In this document: positions 1 through 10,369 of the stretch, one piece after another
How positions within the stretch are numbered: position 1 is the first letter of the stretch
Layout: each line of letters begins with the position of its first letter
The notes under the pieces: model-generated
The model's input: only the letters and a program-made list of their open reading frames with translations
Databases searched by the model: none
What the model was told of the DNA's origin: nothing
Assembly (NCBI GenBank): GCA_036873135.1
Contig: JAPTYO010000008.1
Location: 22,607,001 to 22,671,000 of the forward strand
DNA: 64,000 bases
Direction of reading: 5' to 3'
Origin: Clarkia xantiana subsp. parviflora
Taxonomy: Eukaryota; Streptophyta; Magnoliopsida; Myrtales; Onagraceae
Made by a program: the position numbers and the translations under genes

Positions 1-1019
1 GATGGCGTCGCATGCATGCAAATGCTTCTTCTAGATCTTGGACATGGCCTTGGCCTCTCTTTGTTTTGATCAACATGTCGTCGACATAGGCCTCCATGTT
101 TCTTCCTATCATGGATTTGAAGATCTTGTTGACCATTCGTTGATAAGTTGCCCCAGCGTTAATCAAATCAAAAGGCATGACCTTATAATGGTAGATGTCG
201 TTATATGCATAAAAGGTTGTATGGGCCTCATCGTTGGGATGCATTTGTATCTGATTGTATCTGAGTACGCGTCCATGAAGCTTAAAAGCTCATGTCCTGA
301 AATGGCGTCGACAAGTTGGTCGGTCCTAGGTAAAGGGTAGGAATCTTTAGGACATGCTTTGTTGAGATCTCGAAAATCCACGCACATCCTCCATCTTTTA
401 TTGGATTTTCTCACCAAGGCTGGGTTGGCGACCCTAGTTTGGAATCGTATTTCTTTTACAAAACCAGCCTCGACCAGCTTCCCCACTTCTTGGCGTATCA
501 CCGCCTTTTTCTCTGCTCCATAGATCTTCTTTTTTGAGCTATAGGTTTCACAGCTGGATCTATTCTTAGCTCGTGAAAGATAATATCGCGACTTATTCCT
601 GGCATTTCGCTGGGCTCCCAAGCAAATAGTTCTTTATACTCCCTAAGGAGGGCAGTTATTCTTTTGGCTAATTCTGGCTGTATAGCAGTTCCAATCTTCA
701 CCATTTTATCGCCCTCCTCCAGGGTGACTTCTACAAACTCCTCCATTGGGGCTGGTCGTCTGCCTTCTTCCCGGGGATCTTCATATGTTACGATGGATAA
801 GGTTTCCCTCTGATTACATCTTCTGAGGAGATTGATGTAGCATTGTCGAGACGCCTTTTGGTCGCCCCACACGTCTCCCATTCCGTGATGTGTGGGAAAT
901 CTCATGACTTGATGGGCAGTGGAGGGGACAATGTAATTGGAATTGAGAGTCATCCTTCCTAATATGGCGTTGTAGGTGTTTATTCGGTCGACGACCATGA
1001 AACACACCTTTAAATGCAA
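1..1019 (-). pseudogene. Protease linker and reverse transcriptase fragment of element G
   Basis: Two overlapping minus-strand frames (498-1019 and 163-621) together cover the end of the protease region (TYNAILGRMTLN), the linker (LFAWEPSEMPGISRDIIFHELRIDP) and the N-terminal RT (MCVDFRDLNKACPKDSYPLP, GHELLSFMDAYSD). The remaining bases to the window edge carry more RT in a third frame, with a YVDDM-type active site. At least two frameshifts separate these pieces, so this is a pseudogene. Confidence 0.82.
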
Positions 1020-1108
1020 GGCCTTCCATCATTGACCTAAAATCACAGGGAGTTATATTGCCCCCAGGGGGTGAGTCATTCTCCCTGCAAATCCTACCAA
1101 CGGAGAAG

Positions 1109-1642
1109 TCATCTTTTGAAAATCTTCTTTTTGTATCCCATTGCGGCGATAACGTCGAAGGTGATTACGTCGGTAGAGCTTCCTCTATCGACAAGTATTC
1201 TTTTAACCTCGAATTTATCTGTTTGAGTTGTGATCACGAGGGCGTCTTCATGGAGCTGTGTCGATCTTGACAAGTCTTCCGTGGAGAAGGTGACTGCCAT
1301 GGGCTCCAACGCCCTTGGTCTCTTGAGAGTACCTGATGTGGAGATTTCTTGAGCCGCATAGGCGTCTCGAACCATGCTCGACTCTCCTCCAGCTGCAAAT
1401 CCTCCCGACGGGACATTGATTCCATTGTCTGGGGGTGTTCTCCATCTTCTTCGCTCATGAGAGCGATGGCGATGGTGACATTGGATTTCTTCTTGCAAAA
1501 ATTCCAGTTCTCTCCTGGCGATGAGGCAGTCTTCGGTGTCATGTCCCTCTCCTCGATGATATTCACAATAAGGGGCGGGGCGATGACCTCTTTCGGCTAA
1601 ATGAACTCTTTCTAACCTTTTTTGGGTTTGTCGGAATTTCAT
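1109..1642 (-). pseudogene. Zinc knuckle and aspartic protease fragment of element G
   Basis: The segment contains a knuckle of the form YCEYHRGEGHDTEDC near residues 25-40, typical of Tat-lineage Gag C-termini, followed by a protease active-site region reading LVDRGSSTDV. Elements A, C and D have DGGSSSD here, so the G-to-R change beside the catalytic aspartate probably inactivates the enzyme. The frame breaks shortly after. Confidence 0.75.
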
Positions 1643-1690
1643 CGAAGAAGCTCCTCGTGTAGATGAGCCTCGACTCCATTGAGGTTCCTA

Positions 1691-1906
1691 CTAGAGGAGG
1701 CGATTTGCTCGTGTTTGCTCTACTCTCACATGGAGAGTTGCTCTCTGGATCAATTCTTCCCAACTTCCCACCGGCTCAGTATATTGAGTTATGGCCAAGG
1801 ATTGGGATAGCGGTCCCAAACCTTTGAAGAATGCACGAATAACTTCTCCTTCTGAGAGTTCGCCTCCGCTATATGCTCCCTGGAATCGCCTAAAGTAATT
1901 TTCCAA
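1691..1906 (-). pseudogene. Gag C-terminal fragment of element G
   Basis: Seventy-one codons resemble the end of a retrotransposon Gag domain, with ENYFRRFQGAYS and a SEGEVIRAFFKGLGP block equivalent to the SEGETIRTFIRNL block of C and D. The N-terminal two thirds of Gag are missing. The reading frame does not connect cleanly with the downstream zinc-knuckle segment. Confidence 0.65.
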
Positions 1907-2000
1907 GGTTTCACTTAACCCTTGGAATATAGCCTCAGCTCCCCGTGTTTGATTTTGCCTTACTCAACTCCTTGGTGGTGCCATGACTTCTTGATCACCG

Positions 2001-2018
2001 TTCCCACAGATGGCGCCA
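2001..2018 (-). other. Primer binding site of element G
   Basis: On the minus strand it reads TGGCGCCATCTGTGGGAA, two bases from the LTR. It differs by one base from the sites of elements A, C and D. The tRNA partner was not identified; the 3' CCA complement (TGG) is present. Confidence 0.75.
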
Positions 2019-2020
2019 AA

Positions 2021-2848
2021 TGTTCGGATCAAAATGACGTGGCCTGAAGCTTCTGGTAATGGATTTCGAGATCTCGCCTATGGCTAGCTCTTTTAGGTGT
2101 CTGTGTCGACCTCAGGGGGACTTAATTTCCTTTAGATGCTTGTAGTAGGCGAGGACCTGAAAAGGGGTGGGTATGACCCCTGATTCCACTCCGAAGCTTA
2201 AGTCAGTAATGGAATTTTAGAGAATACTTATAAAAGTATGTGTATGTAAGTACGTAAATAATGAAAGTGTTCTCCTATTTATAGGAGGAAAATACCGACT
2301 TTGATGGCGGCGAGCTTTATGCTCTGATTGCCTGCCTAGTGGCGGTGGCCACCCTTCTCTGATTGGTGGAGAGGAACGGTGATGCGTCAGTAGGTGACAA
2401 GCAGGTCACCACCTCCTTATTCCTTAGTGTTGAAGGTTTCTTTAATCAGGTGACAAGTAGGTTGCTACGTCAGTTTTACCTTGAGGGAAAGGTTTCATTG
2501 GATCAGAAAGTCGGCAAGTTGGTTGCCAGCTGGTACCTTTTCCCTAAGAGGAAAGGTCTTCTTGAGTCAACAGACGGCGAGTAGGTTGCCACCTGTCTTC
2601 TTCCTTAGGAGAAAGGATTTTATGACAGCCTCTGGTTGTCGACTCGATCATACTTTTTAGAAGGAGAGAGTTTAGCGTTGTCGCGCTTCTTTGACTGGTA
2701 TCTTAAGAGTCGACCTTCTTTCACATTGGTGTCGACTATTTGTCTTCGTACTCCTAATTCAAATATGATTAGTCGTTGACTTGACTTTTGAGGGTTCCGA
2801 CTTCAATGTTGTCGACCTTTATAAGGCTGTCTCGAATCATATCCAACA
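2021..2848 (-). repeat. 5' LTR of element G (828 bp)
   Basis: It begins directly after the TGGCGCC primer binding site and runs to ATCCAACA, giving TG...CA ends when read on the minus strand. A minus-strand TATAAATA lies at 2276-2283 inside a short palindrome and is a reasonable core promoter. The downstream part repeats short blocks of the type GTTGCCAC and GAGGAAAGG, as is common in U3 regions. Confidence 0.8.
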
Positions 2849-3241
2849 GTGTGGAAAATAATGGCTATTGAATTTCACCGCACCATTACCGACTCTAGTT
2901 AGAGTGTCATGTTAAGACCGACTCCAACGATGATACGGAAGTAGAATTTAATTAAATAAATATGAATAAAAATATATAATTTTATCAAAACAAGAAATCT
3001 AAAAAATTAAAATTAAAATGCTCGACCAATTGTGAAAAGAACACCTACTTCAAAGCTCTTCTGTAGAATTCACTCGAGAATTTTAAATCTATTCTTTTAA
3101 GAAAGGTAAGTTTAACCTGATAAAATTATGTTTCATGATTTATATTTATATTTTAGATTTACATTTTATTGTTCTGGTATCATTATCGGAGTTTACCCAA
3201 TCAGGCCCTTGTAACGTCCTCGATGTATGCATGATCATGCC
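2849..3241. other. Spacer without recognised feature
   Basis: About 390 bases of AT-rich unique-looking sequence between element G and the hAT-like element carrying element A. No ORF, repeat or RNA gene was recognised. Confidence 0.5.
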
Positions 3242-3253
3242 CTCATAACTAAG

Positions 3254-3991
3254 TGTTGGATCACGGTCGAAGCTCCGTTACGTTCTTGACGGAAACTTGA
3301 ACTCCTGGGCTCCGCGCAATCCTGCAAAAGGGGATGACCTGGGTGGTGACCCAGAATCCCTCTCCGATGCTTAAATGAGAGTATGAACGATGGGGTGGAT
3401 AGCAGTAATCTAAGTTCGTATTAGAGAATGTGTGTTTTCTGAGGTAACTTCCTCCTTTATATAGGAGGGGAAGTTACTTCAGTTACCGGTAACCGCGCCT
3501 GGCAGTTTTACCCACGTTCCATATATCTCGTTCGGGATTCCGTGTATCTCGCCTCACGCTCCGCGTATCTCGCCCACGCTCCGCGTATCTCGGGCACACC
3601 CTGCGTATCTCAGGGGAGTTTATCCGTATCTCAACCGTTTCCCCACTACTCTATTTAGTAGGCGGGTTTCTTGGTCTTATCCTCTGATCACGAGTCCCAA
3701 TCCATATCAGGGACTCCAAGGTTATCTCATTCTAGGTCACCACCCAGGACCCCTCGTCCGACGGGACAGGGCCAACTTTCTCGGGGCTTTATTATCGGGG
3801 CCTTATCAAAGGCAAATCGGGGCCTACTTAGAAGCTTCTTGTCGGGAGCATTCAATTCATATATCGGGACCGATCTCGTCGGGGCCCTTCATATTGGGCT
3901 TCTGGACTTCCAGGTCTTTCGCGAGGCCCAGTAGGCTTACCCGCCGTTTATTGACTGTTAACGGGGCTAACGATTACATCGGAACCCATCA
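3254..3991 (-). repeat. 3' LTR of element A (738 bp)
   Basis: It runs from TGTTGGATCACGG to GGAACCCATCA (plus-strand reading) and is followed by the polypurine tract. It differs from the right copy by roughly 15-20 substitutions by eye and by about 14 bases near 3870-3885 that the right copy lacks. A minus-strand TATATAAAG lies at 3455-3463. The U3 part (about 3515-3625) holds a degenerate roughly 20-bp tandem repeat with core CGCGTATCTCG. Confidence 0.93.
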
Positions 3992-4011
3992 TTTGCCCCC
4001 AAGACATGGGG
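3992..4011 (-). other. Polypurine tract of element A
   Basis: The minus strand reads a purine-rich run ending TGGGGGCAAA directly before the 3' LTR. The same tract, with small changes, sits beside the 3' LTRs of B, C, D and the LTR fragment F. Confidence 0.8.
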
Positions 4012-4202
4012 GACTTATAGTCCGTCGTGTCTTCCAATTCCGGACCTTCTGACATCATCGTCGAAGGCTTTCATCTTCAGACCTCCCAATATTACCATCG
4101 GAGGCTTTTACCTTGGGTGCAACTCTTTAATCACAGAGCTTCTCGCTCACGATTCCTCGACACTCTAAGGACAGTTGCCAAATCCGAGGAGACTCCTCGG
4201 TT

Positions 4203-4678
4203 ATTCCACCACTTAAGATTTCTCGTCCATGCCGTTCAAGGCAATTTCGCACATCACTTAAGATGATTTTATCGTACCATTTAAGGCTTTTTATCGCGTC
4301 ATTCTAGACGACTTAATCATACCCCTTAAGGCTTTTTGCTGCATCATAAAGACGACTTACTCGGACCCCTTAGGGCTTTTATTCATACCTAGGCTTTTTG
4401 TTGCATCATAAAGACGACTTAATCATACCTCGTAAGGCTTTTGTTCTTACCTCGGAAGGCTTTATCGCGCCATAAAGACGACTTAATCGTACCTCGTAAG
4501 GCTTTTTAATCTTACCTCGGAAGGCTTTTATCGCGTCCTTTAAGACGACTTACTCGTACCTCGGAAGGCTTTTTAATCGTACCTCGGAAGGCTTTAATCG
4601 CGTCATCGGATCAATCGATAGATAACTTGCACCATTCGCGGCGACTTAACATCATGCACCTCTTAAGGCGACTTAGGA
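4203..4678. repeat. 3' tandem-repeat region of element A
   Basis: Between integrase and polypurine tract there are about 15 degenerate units of 25-35 bp with the cores AAGGCTTTT, TCGCGTCAT and ACGACTTA. It matches in style and position the CACTTAAGGCGACTT arrays of C (35960-36470) and D (50858-51420). Sequence 4012-4202, on the LTR side, aligns by eye with C at about 32610-32772, so the antisense cassette found there in C is absent here. Confidence 0.8.
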
Positions 4679-6214
4679 TCAGACATGATACTTCTTCAAG
4701 TGTGCGCCACTGAAAGAATGTTTCAACGTCTTGCCATCAAGGTCTTCTAACTTGTACGCATTCGGGGCTGGCATCCCTACGATCTTGTAAGGTCCTTCCC
4801 ATTTCGGTGACAGCTTGTTGATCCGATCTTGATGGACGAACTCATTCCTCCGCCAGACAAGTTCTCCAACGAGGAATTGTCGGAACTTGACCCGCCGATT
4901 ATAGTACCTGGCTGTTGCCAGAAGCATCCGGGCCTGAACTTCATCAGCCTTCCACCTTTTCTCTTTAAGCAAGTCCAAGTCCAGACGTCTCATTTCTTCG
5001 TTCGTCAGAGGCTCATAATACCTCTTGCGATGGGACGCCACCGCTATCTCCACGGGAGCAACTGCCTCCGTGCCATAAACGAGGCCAAACGGAGTCTCCC
5101 CCGTCGATTGCTTGGGTGTTGTTCTAACAGCCCACACCACGTTTTCAAGCTCGTCTAGCCAATGACCCTGCAAGGCATAGACCCTCTTCTTCAAGCCATC
5201 CATTACGATCTTGTTGGCTGATTCGACCTGCCCATTTGTCTGAGCGTGGTGGACCGAGGCTGTCCGATGCTCGAAGTTCAATTCCTCCAGGTACTCCTTC
5301 AACTGAGCCCCATTGAACGGAGGGCCATTATCGCTGATCAGCACTCGAGGAACCCCGTACCGGGATACGATCTGAGTCTGGAGAAACTTGAGGATCTGCT
5401 GCCCCGTCGTCTTGGCCAACGCCTTAGCCTCTATCCACTTCGAAAAATAATCAATGGCTACGAGTAAATACTTGCACTGACCTTTGGCTTGTGGAAGGGG
5501 TCCCACCAAGTCAATGCCCCACTGCGCGAAGGGCCAAGCACTCCTGATGGACATCAAGTCCGCGGCAGGAGCCACGATATTCGGAGCGTACCTCTGGCAT
5601 GCATCACAAGATTGGACCATCGCTGTCGCTTCCTTGTTCATCGAAGGCCAATAGTAGCCTAAATTCAGTGCTTTCCTCACAATGGATCGGGCCCCTTCAT
5701 GACAGGCCGCGACTCCTTCGTGCAACTCTCTCAGGATCCGATTCGTATCAGGCTCCGCCACACATTTCAGAAAAGGCTTTACATGCCCCCTCTTGTATAA
5801 CTGGTTTTCCACCATCACGTAGTTTCTCACGATTCGACGCAACCTAACAGCTGCCACTTCATCGTCAGGGAGTGCCCCCGTAGTCAGGTATGTGACTATC
5901 GGGGTCATCCAGGTGGATTTCTCTTCTTCCTCCGATCCCGCTTCAATAGCACATACCTCCGACGGATCGATGGTTGAGATAATCACCCTCTCCAGAAAGT
6001 GCACCTTCCGATTCTCCTCGGGGGCTACACCTAGGGCAAACTTGCTTAAGGCGTCTGCCTCCGCGTTTTCATCCCTCGGGATTGCCTCAATGTCGAAGCT
6101 TTTGAAGCTTCCCTTCAAAGTCTGCACCTCATGCAAATACTTCCTCATTGTCGGGTTCTTCGCCTCGTAATTCCCTTGGACTTGATTCACGATCAGGCTA
6201 GCATCACACTTCAC
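4679..6214 (-). CDS. pol: Second RNase H C-terminus and integrase of element A
   Basis: This 511-codon frame is the longest intact part of A. Residues 1-60 finish the second RNase H (KCDASLIVNQVQG, NAEADALSKFA). The integrase follows: zinc-binding HEGVAACHEGARS near 164 and CDACQRY near 205, then the D,D,E core with WGIDLVGPLP near 232, ISDNGPPFNG near 294 and VESANK near 330. A C-terminal WEGPYKIV motif is the GPY/F-type module. No chromodomain is seen, as expected for Tat elements. The stop at 4679 is the likely natural end of pol because C and D end at the same place. Confidence 0.92.
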   Translation of the reverse strand: MKCDASLIVNQVQGNYEAKNPTMRKYLHEVQTLKGSFKSFDIEAIPRDENAEADALSKFALGVAPEENRKVHFLERVIISTIDPSEVCAIEAGSEEEEKSTWMTPIVTYLTTGALPDDEVAAVRLRRIVRNYVMVENQLYKRGHVKPFLKCVAEPDTNRILRELHEGVAACHEGARSIVRKALNLGYYWPSMNKEATAMVQSCDACQRYAPNIVAPAADLMSIRSAWPFAQWGIDLVGPLPQAKGQCKYLLVAIDYFSKWIEAKALAKTTGQQILKFLQTQIVSRYGVPRVLISDNGPPFNGAQLKEYLEELNFEHRTASVHHAQTNGQVESANKIVMDGLKKRVYALQGHWLDELENVVWAVRTTPKQSTGETPFGLVYGTEAVAPVEIAVASHRKRYYEPLTNEEMRRLDLDLLKEKRWKADEVQARMLLATARYYNRRVKFRQFLVGELVWRRNEFVHQDRINKLSPKWEGPYKIVGMPAPNAYKLEDLDGKTLKHSFSGAHLKKYHV

Positions 6215-6660
6215 CTTAAATGATCGACTCCCGTACCCTTGGCGATCTTAAGGCCCGTGATGAGAGCCTCATACTCAGCTTCATTGTTGGTGGCCCTAAA
6301 CGTCAAGGCCAAAGCATATCGCAGGGGCTCGCCTCCACCGGGCGGTATCAATACAAATCCTGCCCCCGATCCTTCTACACTTGAAGAACCATCAGTGTAC
6401 ATTTCCCAGGTGTTCTCCTCATTTGGCTGTTCTGATTGCTCTGCTATCGGGACCTCCATGGTTGCCCCCTCTACAGGACCTGCTTCTTCCAGATCGGGTG
6501 CTGTAGACTCTGCTATGAAGTCTGCCAACGCCTGGCCCTTAATAGCCGTTCTCGGAGCAAAGTGGATACGGAACTCCGTAAGCTCAACTGCCCATTTCAC
6601 CAATCTCCCCGACGCCTCCGGTCGGTTCAAAAAATGCTTCAAGGGCTGATTAGTCAACAC
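6211..6660 (-). pseudogene. pol: RNase H end and start of second RNase H of element A
   Basis: It starts with the end of the first RNase H (LTNQPLKHFLNRPEASGRLVKWAV is split over the frame), then the linker, then a second RNase H beginning WEMYTDGSSSVEGSGAGFVL with the catalytic TDGS aspartate. The duplicated domain supports the Tat assignment. A frameshift near 6215 separates it from the next segment. Confidence 0.9.
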
Positions 6661-7604
6661 CGTAATCTCGTGGGCATGGAAGTAAGACCGCAGCTTTTTC
6701 GAGCAGTAACAATCAACGCAAAGAGATACTTCTCAATAGCGGGATGATTCATTTCAGATTTGGCAAACGCCTTGATTACATAATAAACAGGAACTTGGTT
6801 GCCCTTGACAATCTTTATTAACACAGAACTAACAGCAACTTCAGAAACAGCCAAATAGAGATAAAGCGGCTCGCCTGGAACCGGTTTCGCCAACGGCGGG
6901 AGGGTACAGAGATGTTGCTTGAGCTCTTGAAAGGCCTCCTCGCACTTGTCGGAGCATTCAAACTTCTTGTGGGCCCTTAGCACATCAAAAAATGGCATGG
7001 CTCGGTCACTCGCCTTGGATAGGAAACGATTCATCGCGGCTAATCGTCCATTCAGCACCTGAACCTCCCGATGAGTTTTCGGAGACTGCATCTCCTCGAT
7101 TGCCTTTAGCTTCTCGGGATTCACCTCGATTCCTCTTTGGCTCACCATAAAACCCAGGAACTTCCCCGAGTTAATTCCGAAAGCGCACTTGTCCGGATTC
7201 AAACGCACCTGATGAAACTTCATCCGCTCAAACGCCACCGCCAAGTTATGGACGTGGTCTCCCGCCTGTCGGGACTTCACCAACATGTCATCCACATAAG
7301 CCTCCATGGTCTTTCCCAGCATGTCCCCGAACAACTTGTTCACCATCCTCTGGTAAGTTGCTCCAGCATTGATCAGCCCAAAGGGCATAACGTCATAGTG
7401 ATAGACATCACTATCAGCATAGAAAGCTGTGTGGGGGGCATCCTCCTTCGCCATCTTGATCTGGTTGTAACCGGAATAAGCATCCATGAAGCTCAGCAGC
7501 TCATGTCCCGATGTGGCATCTATCAGCTGGTCGATTCTCGGGAGCGGATAACAGTCTTTTGGGCAAGCTTTGTCAAGTCGCGGAAGTCGACACACATCCC
7601 CCAC
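6654..7604 (-). pseudogene. pol: Reverse transcriptase and first RNase H of element A
   Basis: The segment carries the RT palm: CYPLPRIDQL, GHELLSFMDAYSGYNQI, YDVMPFGLINAGATYQRMVN and the catalytic AYVDDMLVKS block near residue 100. The thumb (GFMVSQRGIEVNPEK) and connection follow, then the start of the first RNase H (PLYLYLAVSEVAVSSVL, VYYVIKAFAKSE). The catalytic YVDD aspartates are intact. A frameshift around 6690 breaks it inside RNase H. Confidence 0.92.
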
Positions 7605-7816
7605 TTCCCGTTACTCTTCCTCACCAGGACCGGGTTAGCGACCCAAGTCTGGAATCGGAGCTCCTTGATGAATCCAGCATCGAGCAACCTGCCCACCTCC
7701 TGCTGGATCGCGATCCTCTTGTCCGCGCCCATCGGACGCCTCTTCTGCGCGATAGGCTTGATCGCGGGATCAATCTTCAGCTCGTGCACAATCACGTCGG
7801 GGCTGATTCCTAGCAT
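7523..7816 (-). pseudogene. pol: RT N-terminal segment of element A
   Basis: Ninety-seven codons from the linker (ISPDVIVHELKIDPAIKPIAQKRRP) to the first RT motif (MCVDFRDL). A frameshift near 7573 separates it from the rest of RT. Confidence 0.85.
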
Positions 7817-8619
7817 ATCGCTCGGGAACCAGGCAAACAGCTCCTTGAACTCCTTCGGAGCTCGATCAATTCTCGGGCCCTTTCCTCCGACAAAGCAGAC
7901 CCGATCTTCACATTCCTTTGAGGTCCGTCAATCTCGACCTCTTTCAGATCCTCCATGGGGGCGGGACGCCCAAATTCCTCTCGAGGATCAGCATCAGTCT
8001 GAAGGACAGCCATAGCTTCCCTCCTTCTCCTTCGAGTGGCGTTAACATAACACCTTCTGGATGCCACCTGGTCACCCTTGACCTCCCCGACCCCATTTTC
8101 AGTCGGGAACTTCATCTTCTGGTGGACGGTCGAGGCGACTGCCATGAGAGGGTTGATGGTGGTCCTCCCGATGATAGCATTGTACGTCCCCGCAGACTCT
8201 ACCACGACGAAATCCACATTCCGCCTTTCCACTTTCCAGCCACTACCAAATTCCACCGGTAAGGTAATCATTCCTAACGGATAGGAAGTAGAACCAGAAA
8301 ATCCCACCATCGGGAAGTTCACTTGCGTCAGGTCCTTCTTCGTCTTTCCCATGGCTTCCAAGGCGTCCATGAACAGAATGTCGGAGGAGCTCCCTCCGTC
8401 TATCAGGATCCGCTTCATCTCGAATCCATCCACATCCAAGGTCACGACCAAGGCGTCATCGTGGGGGCTCTCCACGCCTATCAGGTCCTCAGCTGAGAAA
8501 GAAATCACCATTTCCTCCTTTACAGTCCACGATCGGGACCTCTTTCCTAGCACCACAGCAGCAGAAATACGGGAAGCATAATTCTCCCGAGAAGCGGAGG
8601 TATCACCTCCCGCCGCCAT
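7810..8619 (-). pseudogene. pol: Aspartic protease region of element A
   Basis: The frame contains the protease active-site block ILIDGGSSSDILFMDALEAMG near residues 80-100 and the conserved tail GTYNAIIGRTTINPLMAVAST. DGGSS in place of the retroviral DTG/DSG is usual for Tat-lineage elements. The linker REEFGRPAPMEDLKEVEI follows. A frameshift near 7858 ends the frame before the LFAW motif. Confidence 0.88.
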
Positions 8620-8703
8620 TCCTCCATGAATGACGTTAATGGTTCCCCGCCTCTCCTTACGGGCACCGGAGGATTCCGGCTCAACCTTCTTCTTCTTTGG
8701 AGA

Positions 8704-10020
8704 TCAGTCGCGGGACTTGGAACGAGACCGCGATCGAGTTTTGGAACGGGATCGGCATCGTCCCCTATCAACAAACTCCTTAAGCTTCCCCTTCTGGATC
8801 AGCTTCTCTATCTCCTTCTTCAGCTCCCGACAGTTATCTGTGTCGTGACCATTGGCTCGGTGGTACCGACAGTAACGATCAGAGCGACCTCCCAAGAATT
8901 CACCTTCTTTCCTCGGGGGGTATCGGGCGAGACCCTGCCGATCCATCACTGCTAGCACGGAGGTCATCGAACTGTTGAGGGGAACATTACGACCCTCCCG
9001 GTTATCCTTCCTCGGAGGACGCTTGTCCTCCCTTCTGTCGGGGCGACCACGGCTCCTACTTCCCTCCGATTTGTCGCTCCCTTTGCGATCATCCGACAGC
9101 TTGGACGATGGCTTTCCTCTTCCTGACTTCGGAGGATCAAGCTCTCCGGCAGCAATCTTCGACTCTTGCACGTCGATTTGCTGCTTCACCCTCGCTTGCA
9201 AGGCTTCCATACTCCACACAGCCTTCGCGGCTACACTGTGCATCAGATCGGAACCATACGGAGCAGTTAGGTTCCGAAGGAAGGTGCGGATGGTCTCTCC
9301 CTCCGATATCTCCTCGTCAATCTCTGCGGCACTAGCAGTGAACCGTTGGTAGTAATACGCCAACGATTCGTCAGATCTCTGCACCACCTGGGTCAAGGAC
9401 CTCACGCTCTTCAAGAGGCGCCTACGACCCTGATACTGCTTGATGAAGCGGTCGTGCATATCAGCCCAGCAAGTAATACTTCCTGGCGGTAGGCTGAAAA
9501 ACCACGTCATGGCCCTTTCTCCCAGTGTGATCGGGAACAGCGAACACACGAGGCCATCATTCGCCGTCCTACCCATATAGGCCTGGACATGCCTCTGAAC
9601 ATGGCGGACCGGGTCTCCTTCACCATCGTACTCCTTGATGGTCGGAATACCTAGCCCTGGCGGGGCGACAGTATCTATCAGCCGTGGAACAAAAGGATGA
9701 GTAGATCGATCCCTCAGCTCCGATGTCATATGCTTCTGGTCGCCCATGCAGATGTTGACGATTTTCACCACCTGATCGGGGGTGATGGGGCCATTCAGGG
9801 GAATGGTCCTGTGTTGCACTGGCCCGGGACCGTCGACCACGAACTTTTCCGAGTGTGCGGGTTCCTTACCCCTATTCCTGGATTGAACCTCCTGTTCCTC
9901 TTGAACCTCCCTTGGAGGAGGCGGAGGCAACTCCTCCCGGAGGTAACTCTTCTCCCCTCTTGGCAGCCTCTCTCTTGTCCAGCAAAGCCTCCATGGCCGC
10001 CAAGAACATGGGCATAGCAT
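8704..10020 (-). pseudogene. gag: Gag core and zinc knuckle of element A
   Basis: This 438-codon frame holds the retrotransposon Gag domain (PLNGPITPDQVVKIVNICMG, THPFVPRLID, IKEYDGEGDPVRHVQ, GERAMTWFFSLPPGSITCWA) and then a basic linker and the knuckle YCRYHRANGHDTDNC. It ends in an Arg/Ser-rich tail at a TGA (8704-8706) where C has a CGA arginine codon, which fits a C-to-T transition. After that stop the same frame continues into the protease segment. Gag would form the virus-like particle that packages the element RNA. Confidence 0.9.
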
Positions 10021-10315
10021 CTGCTACTGCTTTAGCCAACTCCGGGTTTGAGGAAGCACCTACCTCCCTCCGCGGGATTTCCTCCCTGTGCACCACCGGA
10101 TTTGGAGGAGCATCCACCTCCCTTCTCGGGATATCCTCCCTGTTCACCGCCGCGTCTCGGACTGAGACCTCATAATCTTCACCATTCCCCCCTGTTTGAG
10201 AAACAGCAGGGTGCTCACCTTGTTCAGCAGCATGCTCCGGCAACGCGGAATTCACAGTTCCAGCAGGGCGAGAACTGCCGGCCTGGACTTGCTTCTTCTT
10301 GCCACCACCAGCCAT
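9872..10315 (-). pseudogene. gag: Gag N-terminal part of element A
   Basis: The first ATG after the primer binding site (at 10315) opens a frame starting MAGGGKKKQVQAGSS, comparable to the MAAGKQRRQGQSGGS start of C and D. It is a low-complexity, charged region and reaches KAVADAMPMFLAAMEALLDKREAAKRG, equivalent to the conserved helix of C. A frameshift around 9930-9960 moves the true continuation into the next frame. Confidence 0.85.
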
Positions 10316-10350
10316 CGATCTAGTAGAAACTATTGTGACTTTTTGTTAGA

Positions 10351-10368
10351 TTCCCACAGACGGCGCCA
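10351..10368 (-). other. Primer binding site of element A
   Basis: The minus strand reads TGGCGCCGTCTGTGGGAA one base from the 5' LTR; it is identical in C and D. It should pair with a tRNA 3' end, but the tRNA was not identified. Confidence 0.82.
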
Positions 10369-10369
10369 A

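Larger units (their letters stand above)
1..2848 (-). mobile_element. Element G: partial Tat-lineage Ty3/gypsy retrotransposon
   Basis: The minus strand reads, from right to left, an LTR (2021-2848), a primer binding site, a much shortened gag, zinc knuckle plus protease, and reverse transcriptase running off the left window edge. Protein similarity to elements A, C and D (RT block, protease linker) places it in the Tat lineage, but its LTR is unrelated by eye to theirs. Most of gag is missing: only about 100 bases separate the primer binding site from the C-terminal part of gag, so an internal deletion is likely. The coding part is broken in several frames. The other LTR lies outside the window, so the target site duplication cannot be checked; the five bases after the LTR are GTGTG. 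Confidence 0.88.

Noticed and set aside
4027..4266. Plus-strand ORF of 79 codons
   Set aside because: It covers the remnant of the region between polypurine tract and tandem repeats in A; no similarity to the antisense gene exons and partly built of repeats.
7137..8015. Plus-strand ORF of 292 codons
   Set aside because: It is the complementary-strand shadow of RT and protease of element A; a similar shadow occurs in C at 39020-39634, explained by codon bias of pol.
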